The notes: a model not told the origin generated them from the sequence alone. Counted from the first letter of the stretch, positions 15,988-27,400 are shown. The stretch is 64,000 nt of DNA from Glaciecola siphonariae (GCF_042652645.1 NZ_JBHSGU010000005.1:372001-436000); one strand, 5' to 3'. Translations and numbers: made by a program.

Positions 15988-18900
15988 CGCCCTGCTCCAT
16001 AGGCAACAAATCGTCTATTGTGGGAGGTAAAAAATCTCCCTCAATTGTGTCGGGCTCCACATTGCGCCGTGTGGGTAGTTCAACCTCAGTGCTTTCTCTT
16101 CCTGTTTCAATTAAAACCGGGTCATCAATCGTGCCCGAAACCGAATAGTTTACGTTAGAAATCACCTTTGTTGAGGTTAAAACCTGGTCAATGGCCAGTG
16201 CTGCTAAGGCCGACGGCGGGCTTACCGTGAAAAAGTAAACCAAAACGGGTAAGTTCCCGGTCACGTTGGGTGTAAAGCTAACATTATAATTTAGCTCTTT
16301 AGACACCAAGTCTGTATAGCCATAAATTTCAATATCGCCTGCGGCGCCGTCAATAGCGGTGTCTCGCGTATCTGCCTTACCGTCGGTAATCTGAATGCTG
16401 CCATTCATGTCGTCGTAGAAAAATCCTTTGGCAAATACGTCTCTAAAATCAAGCGATAGCTTTCGCACGAGTGAATTCAAGCTAAGCAGAGTAAAAATAC
16501 GCGAGCCTTTATCGCTCACTTCGGTCAGGTAGCCGTCGGTAAGCGCCCAGTCGATTTGCCCGTCGAGTTGCTCAAATCCAAAATCCATGGGCGAGTCTTT
16601 CCAGGTTACCGCAAAGTCGATGTTCGCCTGAGAATCCTTAATGCCTGAATCAAGTCCGAAATCACTCAGCAGCCTACCAAATTCGGCACTACGTAAATCC
16701 CCTGCTAGAAAGGTGTAATGATCTTCATGACGCTTGTACCACTGTCCTGAAGCATTAATGGTTCCGTTATCTGTCTGCATTTGTACCCGCGTAATTTCCA
16801 AGCCGTCATCATTTGGCTGGGCCTGCAGGTTTATGCGCCCGAGTTTTGTATTGGCAATTTCACAGCTTTCACATGAAAAATCTATTAACGGCAGCGATTG
16901 CGGCACTATGGAGCGCTCAGTTTTGGTCGCATCCAGACTAAAATCAACGTCATTTAACTTTACGTAATCGGCATCTATACGCACACCCTTGGACACCCAA
17001 TCATCGCTGATATCCATGGTGCCTCGCACTTGGTCGGCATCCACTTCAATGCGCCAGTCTCTATCAAGGCGTTTGGCCGTAAGGTTTACGTCGGTAACGC
17101 GGGTACCCGATACCAGCAGTTGGTCGGCCTGCGCAAAAATACGCTCCGGTACAGATAAAATGGCACTGCCCGAGTCTTCTAAACCACCTACTAAGGCACT
17201 CACCGACGCTATCCATTTTTCAGTGTCGATTGACGGCAAGTTTGCACTGATACTAAAGCCAACGCCCATTCCCACAAAATCGGTTTGCCCCAATGCAAGA
17301 TGTGCGCGACTAAACTGCCCTTCTTTATGCGGCAAAACACCTTCAAACGTCACGTCACTGCCCAGCTTTAACTCAACCGTGGAGGCCATATTGTTGCCAT
17401 TTGCTTTAACACTTAAGTCCAACACACTGTCTGCATGTTTTTGCAGCGGAAAGGGCAATTCAGAACCTAAGCGTAAAAGCTCACTATCGAGTTCCGCGGT
17501 ATAATAATAATCTTCCCCCTGTAGCGATACATCAAGCGACAACTGCCAATCGACACCGCCACTAAGGTAGTCGTTAAGCTTACTCGCATGCATATCAAGA
17601 ATAGGCGCGATATCCCAAGCGCCTACAATATCGATATCTAAGTCATAAGCGTCTTCGCTTTGCTCTGAGCCAAGGGCGATGCTCACGCTTTGATCAAGTA
17701 ACACAGCATCTATACCGTCAATGCTCAAGGTTTCATTATCAAACGCAATGACCCCTGTAGCCTTCGTAAAATCAAGGTCCAGGGCTGCAATGCGAACATC
17801 ACTGTTAGACAGTATCGCTTCGCCTACCGCTCGGGTATCGTCAGGTTTTGACAAGGGAATATACAAACCAAGCTTTGTGCTCACCGGCCCCGACACAACC
17901 ACATCTTGTGATAACACTCGCCCTAGTGAGTCTTTCAAACTGCTTTGGCGCATTAATTTCGCCACCGCAGCGCCATCACTTGTGCCATCAGTTAAAATGG
18001 TGAGCATAGAATTGTTGGTAAGGGAGGGAATTTCGGCGCGCAGATTAGACAAGTCCACGCCTGCCAACACACCAGAATCCGCCGTCATGTATAGGCTTTC
18101 ATTTTCAAACAGCAGGTCTATGCTTAAATTCGACAGTTCAGGCCACGCGTCCGAAAACACAAAATCGGCGTTTTCAATGGCCACCGCGGCCTGAAAGGTA
18201 CCGCTGAAATCGTCAAATGGAAAGTTCGATGGCTTTCCGTGCCATAAAATATGAGCATGTTTAACGCTGCCTTCGCCAACAAAGGCATCGCTTAAATAAC
18301 TTTTTACGTCATCTCCCATATACTGATTAGGCAGCAAACTGGGCACCTGCTTTAAGGGCAGCGCGCCGATGTCAGCCATTATCGATAGCGTTCCGGACTC
18401 ACTGGCGTAACTTAAGTTTGGCCGCATGTTAATGCCGTCTACCAGCACCTGACCACGTGTACTGCTAAGCGACCATGTGGTGTCGGTCACCTTTATGTTA
18501 ATTGGAATGTCGAGCTGCTCTAAAGCTAACGCACGATCAAACAGGCTTTGTGCTTCCAGCGCTGTATCTTTGCTACGTAAGCGCACCAAGCCGTGCTGTC
18601 CTGACCAGTATGAATCAACATACAGTTGCTCAATGCCCGGAATATCACCAACTTGATGCCACGACAGTCGCGTATCATTTGCGACCACCTGTAATTTTTG
18701 TTGCGTGAGATTAACAAAGAGCTTGGGCATCTCAACACTAGGATGAGATTCATTTAAAGGTGAATCTGCCGCGAATACTAAAGCGCTTAGCGGAAGCAAA
18801 GAACTTAAATTAAGCGGCTTTTTGTTATGTAAAGACACGCCTAAGGCAGGAGAGAATGTGCCTAACCATTCGCTGTTAAACGACTCATTATTGGTTTGCA

Positions 18901-19837
18901 CGCTAAAGTCTTTAATTGCAAAGCGCCACTGGCTACTTTGATCATCGTCTAGAGCGGCAGCAAAACTCGCCGATACTTGGGTATTTATTTGTTGTTCTGT
19001 GTCGCGAGTTCGCCAGTCAAACTGACTGGGCTGAACCTCACCACGAATATCCGTGAATTGCCCTTGGTCTATTTGCGCCCAAACCGCAATATTCCCCTTA
19101 CTAGTAACCAAGTTACTATCTAAGTTGGTAAACTCATTTATCCAAGGAGATATGTCTAAGTCAGTGCCCTTCGCATACAAAGTGCCGTCGTAACTATCTA
19201 CATCACCTTCTAAATCGAGTACAAACGACGCGGTGTTAGAAGCAAAACCTTGCAATGACAGCTCGCCTAAACCCTGATGGCGATTACCAATATTCAGCCA
19301 TGAAAGCTGTCGTATACGAATAGTATTCTGATTGGCATTATTAACTAGGGTAATCTCGCTATTGGTCACCGAGAAGTTACTTAACTGCTCGAGGAAAATA
19401 CTTTCTAAGGCCTGTAATATCGGAAAATCCGTGGTACCGCCTTCTATGCGCTGAAGGTCTAGCAAAAGGTGTAAATCAGATAAATTAACATTGCGAGACT
19501 GCAGTTTGCCGCTAAATACTGATGACCAGAATTTTACCGACAAATACACATCACCCACTTTTAACGCAACCGGTGACTGCTCACCTTGGCGCAAGTGCAC
19601 GTCGCTTAATTGAAGACTCGGCCCACTCGACTGCCAAGTTGCCGACACTGACCCTATCGACAAATCTAGGCCATACTGTGTTGCAACATAGTCTTCAATC
19701 ACATGCTTTCTATCATCTAGCAGGGGCAGTGAATACCTTAACAGGCTGATGAAAAGCGCCACAAGCACTAAAAGAACCGCAATAAGGGTCCATAGCTTTC
19801 TGATGCCTAAAGCGATGATGCGATTGCTGCTGCTCAC
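15980..19837 (-). CDS. yhdP: YhdP family AsmA-like phospholipid transport protein
   Basis: 1285 residues, the usual size of YhdP. One membrane segment lies at about 13-35 (LWTLIAVLLVLVALFISLL), followed by a long periplasmic beta-rich region and a C-terminal AsmA-like part with the SLNSLVRKLSLDFRDVF and FFYDDMNGSIQI segments. YhdP, with TamB and YdbH, forms a bridge for phospholipid transport from the inner to the outer membrane. It starts with GTG overlapping the rng stop (GTGA). It is in the mre-rng cluster, as in other gammaproteobacteria. Confidence 0.93.
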   Translation of the reverse strand: MSSSNRIIALGIRKLWTLIAVLLVLVALFISLLRYSLPLLDDRKHVIEDYVATQYGLDLSIGSVSATWQSSGPSLQLSDVHLRQGEQSPVALKVGDVYLSVKFWSSVFSGKLQSRNVNLSDLHLLLDLQRIEGGTTDFPILQALESIFLEQLSNFSVTNSEITLVNNANQNTIRIRQLSWLNIGNRHQGLGELSLQGFASNTASFVLDLEGDVDSYDGTLYAKGTDLDISPWINEFTNLDSNLVTSKGNIAVWAQIDQGQFTDIRGEVQPSQFDWRTRDTEQQINTQVSASFAAALDDDQSSQWRFAIKDFSVQTNNESFNSEWLGTFSPALGVSLHNKKPLNLSSLLPLSALVFAADSPLNESHPSVEMPKLFVNLTQQKLQVVANDTRLSWHQVGDIPGIEQLYVDSYWSGQHGLVRLRSKDTALEAQSLFDRALALEQLDIPINIKVTDTTWSLSSTRGQVLVDGINMRPNLSYASESGTLSIMADIGALPLKQVPSLLPNQYMGDDVKSYLSDAFVGEGSVKHAHILWHGKPSNFPFDDFSGTFQAAVAIENADFVFSDAWPELSNLSIDLLFENESLYMTADSGVLAGVDLSNLRAEIPSLTNNSMLTILTDGTSDGAAVAKLMRQSSLKDSLGRVLSQDVVVSGPVSTKLGLYIPLSKPDDTRAVGEAILSNSDVRIAALDLDFTKATGVIAFDNETLSIDGIDAVLLDQSVSIALGSEQSEDAYDLDIDIVGAWDIAPILDMHASKLNDYLSGGVDWQLSLDVSLQGEDYYYTAELDSELLRLGSELPFPLQKHADSVLDLSVKANGNNMASTVELKLGSDVTFEGVLPHKEGQFSRAHLALGQTDFVGMGVGFSISANLPSIDTEKWIASVSALVGGLEDSGSAILSVPERIFAQADQLLVSGTRVTDVNLTAKRLDRDWRIEVDADQVRGTMDISDDWVSKGVRIDADYVKLNDVDFSLDATKTERSIVPQSLPLIDFSCESCEIANTKLGRINLQAQPNDDGLEITRVQMQTDNGTINASGQWYKRHEDHYTFLAGDLRSAEFGRLLSDFGLDSGIKDSQANIDFAVTWKDSPMDFGFEQLDGQIDWALTDGYLTEVSDKGSRIFTLLSLNSLVRKLSLDFRDVFAKGFFYDDMNGSIQITDGKADTRDTAIDGAAGDIEIYGYTDLVSKELNYNVSFTPNVTGNLPVLVYFFTVSPPSALAALAIDQVLTSTKVISNVNYSVSGTIDDPVLIETGRESTEVELPTRRNVEPDTIEGDFLPPTIDDLLPMEQGGG

Positions 19838-21306
19838 ATCATTACCACATCAAACTTATCTTGATGATATAGGTGCTCGGTATGCACTTTGATTTGTTTC
19901 CCCACAAAGGCTTCTAACTCAGCCAAAATATGTGACTCTTCGCCCATGAGTGCCTCGGCTACTGGCACCGACGCATACACGACAAACTTATCTGCATTGT
20001 AAGCGCGATTTACTCTCACCACTTCTCGCGTTATTTCAAAACAGATAGTTTCAATGGTTTTAATTGTACCCCTGCCTCGGCAGGCCGGACACTCACCGCA
20101 AAGCTGATGCTCTAAAGACTCACGGGTGCGCTTGCGCGTCATTTCAATCAGGCCGAGCTTAGTAAACCCATAAATACTCGATTTAGCACGGTCTTTACTC
20201 ATCGCTTGCTCTAATGAATGTAAGACTCGTCGCTGATGATCAGGTTCCATCATATCGATAAAATCAATCAGGATCATGCCGCCCAAATTGCGCAAACGCA
20301 GCTGCCTGGCAATTGCTAGGGTGGCTTCAATATTGGTATTGAAGATGGTTTCTTCTAAATTCCGATGCCCTACAAATGCCCCGGTGTTGATATCAATCGT
20401 GGTCATCGCTTCGGTTTGGTCAAGTATGATATAGCCGCCTGATTTAAGGTCTACGCGGCGTCCAAGCGCACGCTGCAGCTCGTTTTCAACATCGTATTGA
20501 TCAAATATTGGCAGCTCGCCCTGATAATATTCTAACTTGCTGGAAAGCTCAGGCACGTACTCTTTGGTAAAGGCAACAAGCTCTTTATAGGTTAATTTGG
20601 AATCTATGCGGATGCGGTCAATTTCAGTGCCAACAAAATCACGAAGTACGCGTCGAGCCACTGGTAAATCTTCGTATAGCATATTAATTTTGTTAGATTT
20701 TTTACGCGAGGCAATTTTTGCCCAAAGTCGGCGTAAAAACTCTGCATCTTGCCGAAGTTCTTTACCGTTAACACCCTCGGCGGCAGTGCGTAAAATAAAG
20801 CCGCCGCTCTCATCACATAAATCGGCCACAAGAGACTTAAGACGCTCACGCTCGGCATCATCTTCAATTTTTTGAGACACGCCCACGTGGGTTACGCTGG
20901 GCATAAACACCAAATATCGAGACGGAAGCGTAATATCAGTAGTAAGCCGAGCACCTTTGGTGCCTAGCGGGTCTTTGACCACCTGCACCATAATATGCTG
21001 ACCTTCACGAACCAATTCGCGAATGTCTTTTTTCTCTAGCTGATTGGCAGCGACTTCATCTTTAAGTTCGTCGTATACAGCAATATCTGAGGCATGCAAA
21101 AAAGCGGCTTTATCTAAGCCAATATCCACAAAGGCAGCCTGCATACCGGGCAAAACACGGCTTACTTTTGCGTTATAAATATTGCCAACGATGCCTTTTT
21201 TTGTGTGCCGCTCAATGTGCACCTCTTGAAGGATACCGTTTTCAATCAACGCAACTCTTGATTCTGAGGGCGTGACGTTGATGAGTAGTTCTGCGCTGAT
21301 ATCCAT
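19834..21306 (-). CDS. rng: Ribonuclease G
   Basis: 490 residues, standard RNase G length, lacking the long C-terminal scaffold of RNase E. It has an S1-like RNA-binding region near 38-125 (GNIYNAKVSRVLPGMQAAF), the catalytic aspartates Asp305 (TIDINTG) and Asp348 (LIDFIDM), and a zinc-link CGEC at 403-406. RNase G trims the 5' end of 16S rRNA and turns over some mRNAs. The start overlaps the maf stop by one base and the end overlaps yhdP by four bases. Confidence 0.97.
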   Translation of the reverse strand: MDISAELLINVTPSESRVALIENGILQEVHIERHTKKGIVGNIYNAKVSRVLPGMQAAFVDIGLDKAAFLHASDIAVYDELKDEVAANQLEKKDIRELVREGQHIMVQVVKDPLGTKGARLTTDITLPSRYLVFMPSVTHVGVSQKIEDDAERERLKSLVADLCDESGGFILRTAAEGVNGKELRQDAEFLRRLWAKIASRKKSNKINMLYEDLPVARRVLRDFVGTEIDRIRIDSKLTYKELVAFTKEYVPELSSKLEYYQGELPIFDQYDVENELQRALGRRVDLKSGGYIILDQTEAMTTIDINTGAFVGHRNLEETIFNTNIEATLAIARQLRLRNLGGMILIDFIDMMEPDHQRRVLHSLEQAMSKDRAKSSIYGFTKLGLIEMTRKRTRESLEHQLCGECPACRGRGTIKTIETICFEITREVVRVNRAYNADKFVVYASVPVAEALMGEESHILAELEAFVGKQIKVHTEHLYHQDKFDVVMM

Positions 21307-21884
21307 TATTTGTATGTCTCCAGCATTTTTTTGGTTTCGTACAAAGGAAGCCCTACCACTGCACTATAACTGCCGTTGATGCGTTTCACAAACTGTGCAC
21401 CAAGCCCTTGAATTGCATACCCGCCAGCTTTGTCACTCGGTTCTTCGGTCAGCCAATAGGCGTGTGCTTGCTCAGGCGTGATATCAGCAAACTCGATGGT
21501 CGAACTTACAAGCTCAATAGATGTATGCTCTTTGCTTAAGCAGGCCACGGCGGTATGCACTTGATGCTCGCGTCCCGAAAGGCGCGCCATCATATCCAAA
21601 AAATCGCCTTGGTCTGTTGGCTTACCTAACACCTCACCGCCGCACTCAATGAGCGTATCAGACCCAAGCACGAGCACTCTGTCATCGGCTTGCTCGGAAT
21701 TAATATGCGATGTTAAAACAAGCTCTGCCTTTTGCTTAGCTAAGCGCAATACTAAATCTTTCGCTGACTCACCTTCGAAAGGGCTCTCGTCCATGTCTGC
21801 AGGCTCAATTGCAAAATCCTCACAGATAATACGCAATAATTCGGCGCGTCTAGGCGATGCCGAGGCCAATATCACTTTTGCCAT
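21306..21884 (-). CDS. Maf/YhdE family nucleoside triphosphate pyrophosphatase
   Basis: 192 residues from the ATG at 21884. ILASASPRRAELL is the hallmark N-terminal motif, with GSDTLIECGG and KPTDQGDF further on. Members hydrolyse dTTP/UTP or modified nucleotides to monophosphates; the E. coli protein at this locus (YhdE) is the dTTP/UTP type. A GTG at 21890, overlapping the mreD stop by one base, would add two residues; neither start has a clear ribosome-binding site, which suggests coupling to mreD. Confidence 0.93.
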   Translation of the reverse strand: MAKVILASASPRRAELLRIICEDFAIEPADMDESPFEGESAKDLVLRLAKQKAELVLTSHINSEQADDRVLVLGSDTLIECGGEVLGKPTDQGDFLDMMARLSGREHQVHTAVACLSKEHTSIELVSSTIEFADITPEQAHAYWLTEEPSDKAGGYAIQGLGAQFVKRINGSYSAVVGLPLYETKKMLETYK

Positions 21885-21889
21885 TTGCA

Positions 21890-22366
21890 CTACGACACTC
21901 CGAGTTTACGACGGAATTTACGCAATAACCAAAATAACCAAGGCCATAGCAAAACGGAGGTCACTGTGGGCCACAAAAACTCTACTCTAAATTCGATGCT
22001 GGTGAGCCAGAACTGAAGCCAATAAATCAGAAGATGATAAATAAAAGAGAGCACGCCTATGGTGATGGCCAGCTGTAGAATCGACTGGTTGCGCATGCGC
22101 TGATAATTTGTTGCCACAATGAAAATGGGCACCGCTAGCGCAAAACTGTGGACGCCCAGTGCAGTCCCATAGAGTAAATCGAGAATAATGCCCGTTAACC
22201 CGGCAATGCCCACACTCACGCGATTAGGCAGCGCCATCGACCAATAGCATAAAATGAGCAAAAGCCAATCTGGACGATACATATCGGCCTGTGCAGGCAT
22301 AGGAATGATTTGTAAAATCAAGCCAATCATGATGCTCGTAAAAATGAAGGTACGGTTACTCTTCAT
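21890..22366 (-). CDS. mreD: Rod shape-determining protein MreD
   Basis: 158 residues, with five or so hydrophobic segments and the typical RPDWLLLILCYWSMALP motif near residue 32. MreD is an inner-membrane component of the elongasome that works with MreB, MreC, RodA and PBP2. It overlaps the end of mreC by 11 bases and ends one base into the possible maf GTG start, so the set is an operon. Confidence 0.95.
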   Translation of the reverse strand: MKSNRTFIFTSIMIGLILQIIPMPAQADMYRPDWLLLILCYWSMALPNRVSVGIAGLTGIILDLLYGTALGVHSFALAVPIFIVATNYQRMRNQSILQLAITIGVLSFIYHLLIYWLQFWLTSIEFRVEFLWPTVTSVLLWPWLFWLLRKFRRKLGVS

Positions 22367-23243
22367 TTTCAGCTCCTAGGCCATCGAGCACTTGCTGATT
22401 CGAAATTGCCTCTTCAGGCGCTATATCTTTAGGCCATAACAGCAGTAAATATTTAATTCGGTCTAACTTTGCCAAAGGCTGCGCTTTCACTTGGGCGAAG
22501 GGCTGGCTTTCGTCGCGCACAATGGAGCTCACGCGGGCAATGGGATATCCTTGTGGAAATACATTGCCCAAGCCCGATGAAATTAAAATATCGCCCTCAC
22601 GAATATCAGTACTGTGCGCAACGTGCTCTAAAGATAGTTCGCTCACATCACCAATACCCGACACAATCAGAGTAACGTTATTTCGGCTTATGCGAGCTGG
22701 AATTGCATGGGTAACATCTGAAATCAGCAGCACGCGGCTGTTGGTGGTGCCTACTTCAATTACCTGCCCTAAGATTCCGCTTTCATCTAGCACCGCCTGT
22801 CCGGCATAAACGTTTTCAAGCGCGCCTTTGTTAATAACGATTTGGTGGCTATAGGGGTTATTATCAACGGCCATTAGCTCCGCAATCATTTTGTGCATTT
22901 CCTGCTGTACCGGAGCGTCGAGCAGGGTTCGTAAGTTTTGATTTTCTTGCTGCAGAGTATTAAAGCGCTGTAGCTGCTCGCTCATCAGCGTGATTTGTGC
23001 GGTTAGTCGCTCGTTTTCATCTAAAAGGAATTCACGTGAAGTAAAGCGTGAAGCGCTCCAGTTGAGCACCGCACCTGGCATATCGGCAATATATTGTAAG
23101 GGGCTTACCAACGAGGTGAGGTACGCCCGGAACGTGCTCACGCTCTCTACTTTTGTATCAACGAACATCGCAATAACTGAAAAACCTAGCACGAGGGCTA
23201 GGCGAGTCAGTAAGGATGGGCCTCTTGGGAAAACTTCATTCAT
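22356..23243 (-). CDS. mreC: Cell shape-determining protein MreC
   Basis: 295 residues. One membrane segment at about 12-28, a coiled-coil at about 70-105 (NERLTAQITLMSEQLQRF), then the periplasmic double beta-barrel with KGALENVYAGQAVLDESG and DVTHAIPARISRN. MreC activates PBP2-RodA in the elongation machinery. It follows mreB by 27 bases and overlaps mreD. Confidence 0.96.
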   Translation of the reverse strand: MNEVFPRGPSLLTRLALVLGFSVIAMFVDTKVESVSTFRAYLTSLVSPLQYIADMPGAVLNWSASRFTSREFLLDENERLTAQITLMSEQLQRFNTLQQENQNLRTLLDAPVQQEMHKMIAELMAVDNNPYSHQIVINKGALENVYAGQAVLDESGILGQVIEVGTTNSRVLLISDVTHAIPARISRNNVTLIVSGIGDVSELSLEHVAHSTDIREGDILISSGLGNVFPQGYPIARVSSIVRDESQPFAQVKAQPLAKLDRIKYLLLLWPKDIAPEEAISNQQVLDGLGAENEE

Positions 23244-23270
23244 GGTAAGCGAGCAACGTCATGCTACCTT

Positions 23271-24314
23271 TTACTCGTAACTAAAGAGGTCGCCGCCGTG
23301 CATATCTATCATATCGAAGGCTTTACCGCCGCCCCGCGCCACACAGGTTAATGGGTCATCGGCAATCACAACCGGGATGCCCGTTTCTTCCATAAGCAAA
23401 CGGTCTAGGTCTTTAAGTAATGCACCACCACCGGTAAGCACCATGCCGCGCTCTGAAATATCAGAGGCAAGCTCCGGCGGTGATTGCTCAAGCGCAACCA
23501 TTACTGCACTCACAATACCCGATAAAGGCTCTTGCAGTGCCTCGAGTATTTCATTGCTGTTTAACAAAAATCCACGCGGAACACCTTCGGCAAGGTTACG
23601 ACCACGCACCTCAATCTCTTTCACTTCTTCACCTGGATAGGCTGCTCCAATCTCATGTTTAATGCGTTCGGCCGTGGCCTCACCAATGAGCGAGCCAAAA
23701 TTACGACGAATGTAGTTGATAATCGCCTCATCGAATTTATCTCCGCCAATACGCACAGACGACGAGTACACCACCCCGTTAAGAGAGATAATCGCAACTT
23801 CGGTTGTACCGCCACCAATATCAACCACCATTGAGCCGGTCGCTTCTGATACCGGTAAACCAGAACCAATTGCGGCTGCCATCGGTTCGTCTATCAAATA
23901 CACTTCTCGGGCACCGGCGCCAAGCGCAGATTCACGGATAGCGCGGCGTTCAACCTGTGTTGAGCCACACGGTACGCACACAAGCACGCGCGGACTGGGG
24001 CGTAAAAAGTTGTTGTCGTGAACCTGTTTTATAAAATGCTGCAGCATTTTTTCGGTCACATAAAAGTCTGCAATCACGCCGTCTTTCATCGGGCGAATGG
24101 CTTTGATATTACCAGGCGTGCGGCCCAGCATTTGCTTGGCCTCGTGGCCAACTGCCGCGACGCTTTTAGGTCCACCAGCACGCTCTTGCCTGATAGCGAC
24201 TACCGATGGTTCGTTTAACACAATGCCTTGATCTTTCACGTAAATCAGCGTGTTTGCTGTGCCGAGGTCAATAGAAAGGTCGTTTGAAAACATACCTCGA
24301 AGCTTCTTGAACAT
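23271..24314 (-). CDS. mreB: Rod shape-determining protein MreB (bacterial actin)
   Basis: 347 residues, normal for MreB. The actin-fold ATP-binding segments are present: SIDLGTANTLIYV (phosphate 1), VVDIGGGTTEVAII (phosphate 2) and LTGGGALLKDLD (adenosine). It forms membrane-bound filaments that direct lateral wall synthesis. It begins 133 bases after the end of mshQ in the same direction; a hairpin (24402-24439) lies between, and mreB probably also has its own promoter there, though no clear one is visible. Confidence 0.98.
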   Translation of the reverse strand: MFKKLRGMFSNDLSIDLGTANTLIYVKDQGIVLNEPSVVAIRQERAGGPKSVAAVGHEAKQMLGRTPGNIKAIRPMKDGVIADFYVTEKMLQHFIKQVHDNNFLRPSPRVLVCVPCGSTQVERRAIRESALGAGAREVYLIDEPMAAAIGSGLPVSEATGSMVVDIGGGTTEVAIISLNGVVYSSSVRIGGDKFDEAIINYIRRNFGSLIGEATAERIKHEIGAAYPGEEVKEIEVRGRNLAEGVPRGFLLNSNEILEALQEPLSGIVSAVMVALEQSPPELASDISERGMVLTGGGALLKDLDRLLMEETGIPVVIADDPLTCVARGGGKAFDMIDMHGGDLFSYE

Positions 24315-24401
24315 GGAATGCCTTTATTATTGTTAATGTAGGATGCGTTTGTCACTGTCTTAAATTCGTGACACGTAGTGACGACATAATTGCGTAACTT
24401 T

Positions 24402-24439
24402 ACCAATGCACCGCGCTTTGAGCAAGCGCGCTTATTGGT
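24402..24439. other. Hairpin between mshQ and mreB
   Basis: ACCAAT (24402-24407) pairs with ATTGGT (24434-24439), and inside it CGCGCTT pairs with AAGCGCG. On the minus strand, the direction of both neighbours, no T-run follows, so it is not a standard terminator; a T-rich stretch follows only on the plus strand. It may act as an mRNA 3' stabiliser or partial boundary between the pilus and mre units. Confidence 0.45.
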
Positions 24440-24447
24440 TTTATTGC

Positions 24448-27400
24448 TTAAAAGGCCTCACGCCAATGGATTGTTTTATCGTTTGCTCGATAAAGTCCAA
24501 AACTTATTGCTGCAGAGGGTGTATCGTCAGCATCAATATCGCCGTCACCGTCCCAGTCCATATTTAAATATGCGGCCCAATCATTTGCTGCTGACGTGGG
24601 CGAGAGCGTGACAAAAAAACTGCCCACCTGAGCAGAACCCGAAGCTAAGACTGGTGCAAATAGAAAATCGTTCCCTTGAGAGTGTCCACCGCTAACAATA
24701 TTGTTTGCCGTTACACCACTGACCCCCGCAGTTATATCATTGGGGCTTTGTGGGTCGTGCAAAATATCGATGTGCCCCGCGCTTTGCGACAGTGCCAACA
24801 CGGTTGAGTTATCTTGCGTGTTTGTTTGCCAGCGGCCGTTCATCAAGTACTGCGTTTTGGCCTGCATGCGCAGTGCTTTGTCTTCGGGTCCAAAGGCATT
24901 TTCTAAAAACAAGCGCCCATAGCGCATCTGCGTGCCCGAAACATTGTTTATGCTAAAGCTGTCGCAGCCGTTCGGATAATTGCTTTGAAAGCACACTCCG
25001 TCTAAATCAGTAAAAAAGGCCGCGGCATAATTGATATTTACCAATGCATCGAACGGACTCGCGTCAGCACCTTGCGGCGAGGCCACTTTCGTGTAGGCCA
25101 AGGTCGGCCCTTTTAACCTCACCCACGAATTACCATTAAACTCGCTTTGCTTAGTTTGCTCAATGTTGGCAGCCTTCACTTTAGCTTGAATATCGCCAGA
25201 GTAGGCAGACGCATCTGTATAGCTCACATAGCTATCGACCTTGCTCGTTGTCATGGGTAAACGCCAAGCTGTACCCGAGTAATTTCGAGTAACCTGGCGT
25301 AAGTTGTTATAGGCAGTAATTTGCACTACGGGTTCAAAACCAGCGGCAAAACCATAGTCTTGCCCCACGTAGGTAAAGGTGCCGGCAGCAGGGCTTAATT
25401 GCGGCGTAAGGGAATTAGGAATATTCACATACAAGAATGCGGGAATGACCTGTCCAAAATTCATCGGCGTAGAGGCTATGCTTTTTCCTAAATAGTCGGC
25501 ATCTCTATAAATAAGTTGGTAAGTGCCTACTTCTTCAAAAAATGCAGTGGATGAGCTAAACGTGCCGTTGACAAAATTCGTTTCACTCATGCTTCCGAAT
25601 GCTTCGACAGCACTCGTTTGTACGGTATTTTGCGCATTAAACTCAAAGGCCGCATCTACTGCTTTTGAATTGATCGGCGCAATTCGCTTAGCGGCAAGTT
25701 GGGGCACATTGCTTCTATAGCTTGGAAGCACGCCTCCTGCAGCACCGAGCGCCTGAATTTGCACATTATATGTTTGCCCCGCAGTAGGTTTTGCTGGCGC
25801 ATTAGTACTCAAACCAAAAGAATCGGGCACGACTTTTATCTGTGTACTGGCAGCGCCAATTTCGGCGCCGTTAATGGTTGCATTAGCCGTGAGATTGAGC
25901 AGCCCAACATCAGCATATGAAAGCGCGCTTAGCGAGGCCTCGCCATTAGCGTCAAATACTACGCTAATTGTTCCGCTGTGGGGTTCACTGCCGTCAAAGG
26001 GTATACCGTTTAATGGCGTAGCGCAGCTACTTGGTGAATAGTCGCTTCCAGCTTCACTCACGCAGTCGTAGCTGATGGTGACATCTTGCGCCTCAGACAC
26101 CAATGCGTCGCAACTTTGCCCGTTGCTGCCAACGGCGCGCAGGCCAAGTTGTGCAAAAGGAGTTTCGGCGGTAAACGGCAGTTCGCTGAAATTTGTTGCG
26201 CCACTAGCGACATGAAAAAACTCCAAGCCTGCGTCGTCAAAATCAATGGTGCAATCTGGCGAGCAGGTCACAGGGGCCACCGGATTTTGTCCATTACTGC
26301 CAAATGTGAGGGTCGAGCTGGTATCACCCCCTCGGCTTAACTGCACCTCGGTAGAGCCGGTAAAGGTCACTTGGCTTTGTACAAATGACGCCGCTGGGAA
26401 AAGCTGCACGGTGGTCGGATCGCCGCTTAGTTCTGAACAATCCAGATTAGCACAGGCCTTTATCACAATAGATGGGCTGCCACAGACAAGTGCACTCTCT
26501 GGATGTTCTATCACATACCCTAGGGTAGAATTACAGCGCGTCGCTTCTGACATATCCTGAATCGCTTGCGCTTCGGTAATATTCTCACGGTAGATGCGAA
26601 TGTCATCAAAAAAGCCGTCGGCCGCATTACCGGTCATTTCGTATACCAAGTAGCTGCTTTTATTGTCGCCAAAGGTCAAGGTGCCGTAGGGCGCTATATT
26701 GTCAATATTACTGTTAAACGTGCCGCTGTAATGCTCCACCCCATCCAGCAGAATATTCATTTTATTGGTGTCGTAGTTCCAATTCAGCGTAATGTGTACC
26801 CACTGCCCGGCCTGTATATTTGTGTCACTGGTGATAAAACGAATATCTTCGTCGTCTTCATCTTCGGCGCCAAATGACAGGGCGCCGGTACTGGTAATCG
26901 ATAAATAAAAGAACTTATTGCCGCGGGTGGCATCGAGAAGCTGCTGTGGCCCGGCACTGCCCCAATCTTTATTCGAACGATACCAAAACGATACCCCGCC
27001 TTGATTGCCAATCTCATTTAAGTCGATACGGGTATCAAAGTTTTTAAAGCGGGTAACGCTGCGGTCGTTTGGCACCGACAGCGCTCTACAAAATTTGTTG
27101 TTACTAGGAAGTTCAATAGAGAGGTCACGCTGGAAGAAACCATCGTAACCGTTAGCCGTTGTATCTTCTACCACATTGCCGGTAATGCCTTCACTGTCAA
27201 AAGTATAGCGCGCTACCAAGCTTGAGCACGACTTGCATACATAGTCACTGTCGTTATACCAGCTCACCACATCTGCGCCAGAAGGCTGATTTCGATAAAT
27301 CTTTAGGTCATCGATGTCACCCTTCAAGAAATTACTGAGCGCGCCTTCAAAATCGTCTGCCTGATTCCAGCCCCGTGAGCTTGCGCCAATGACGATATCG

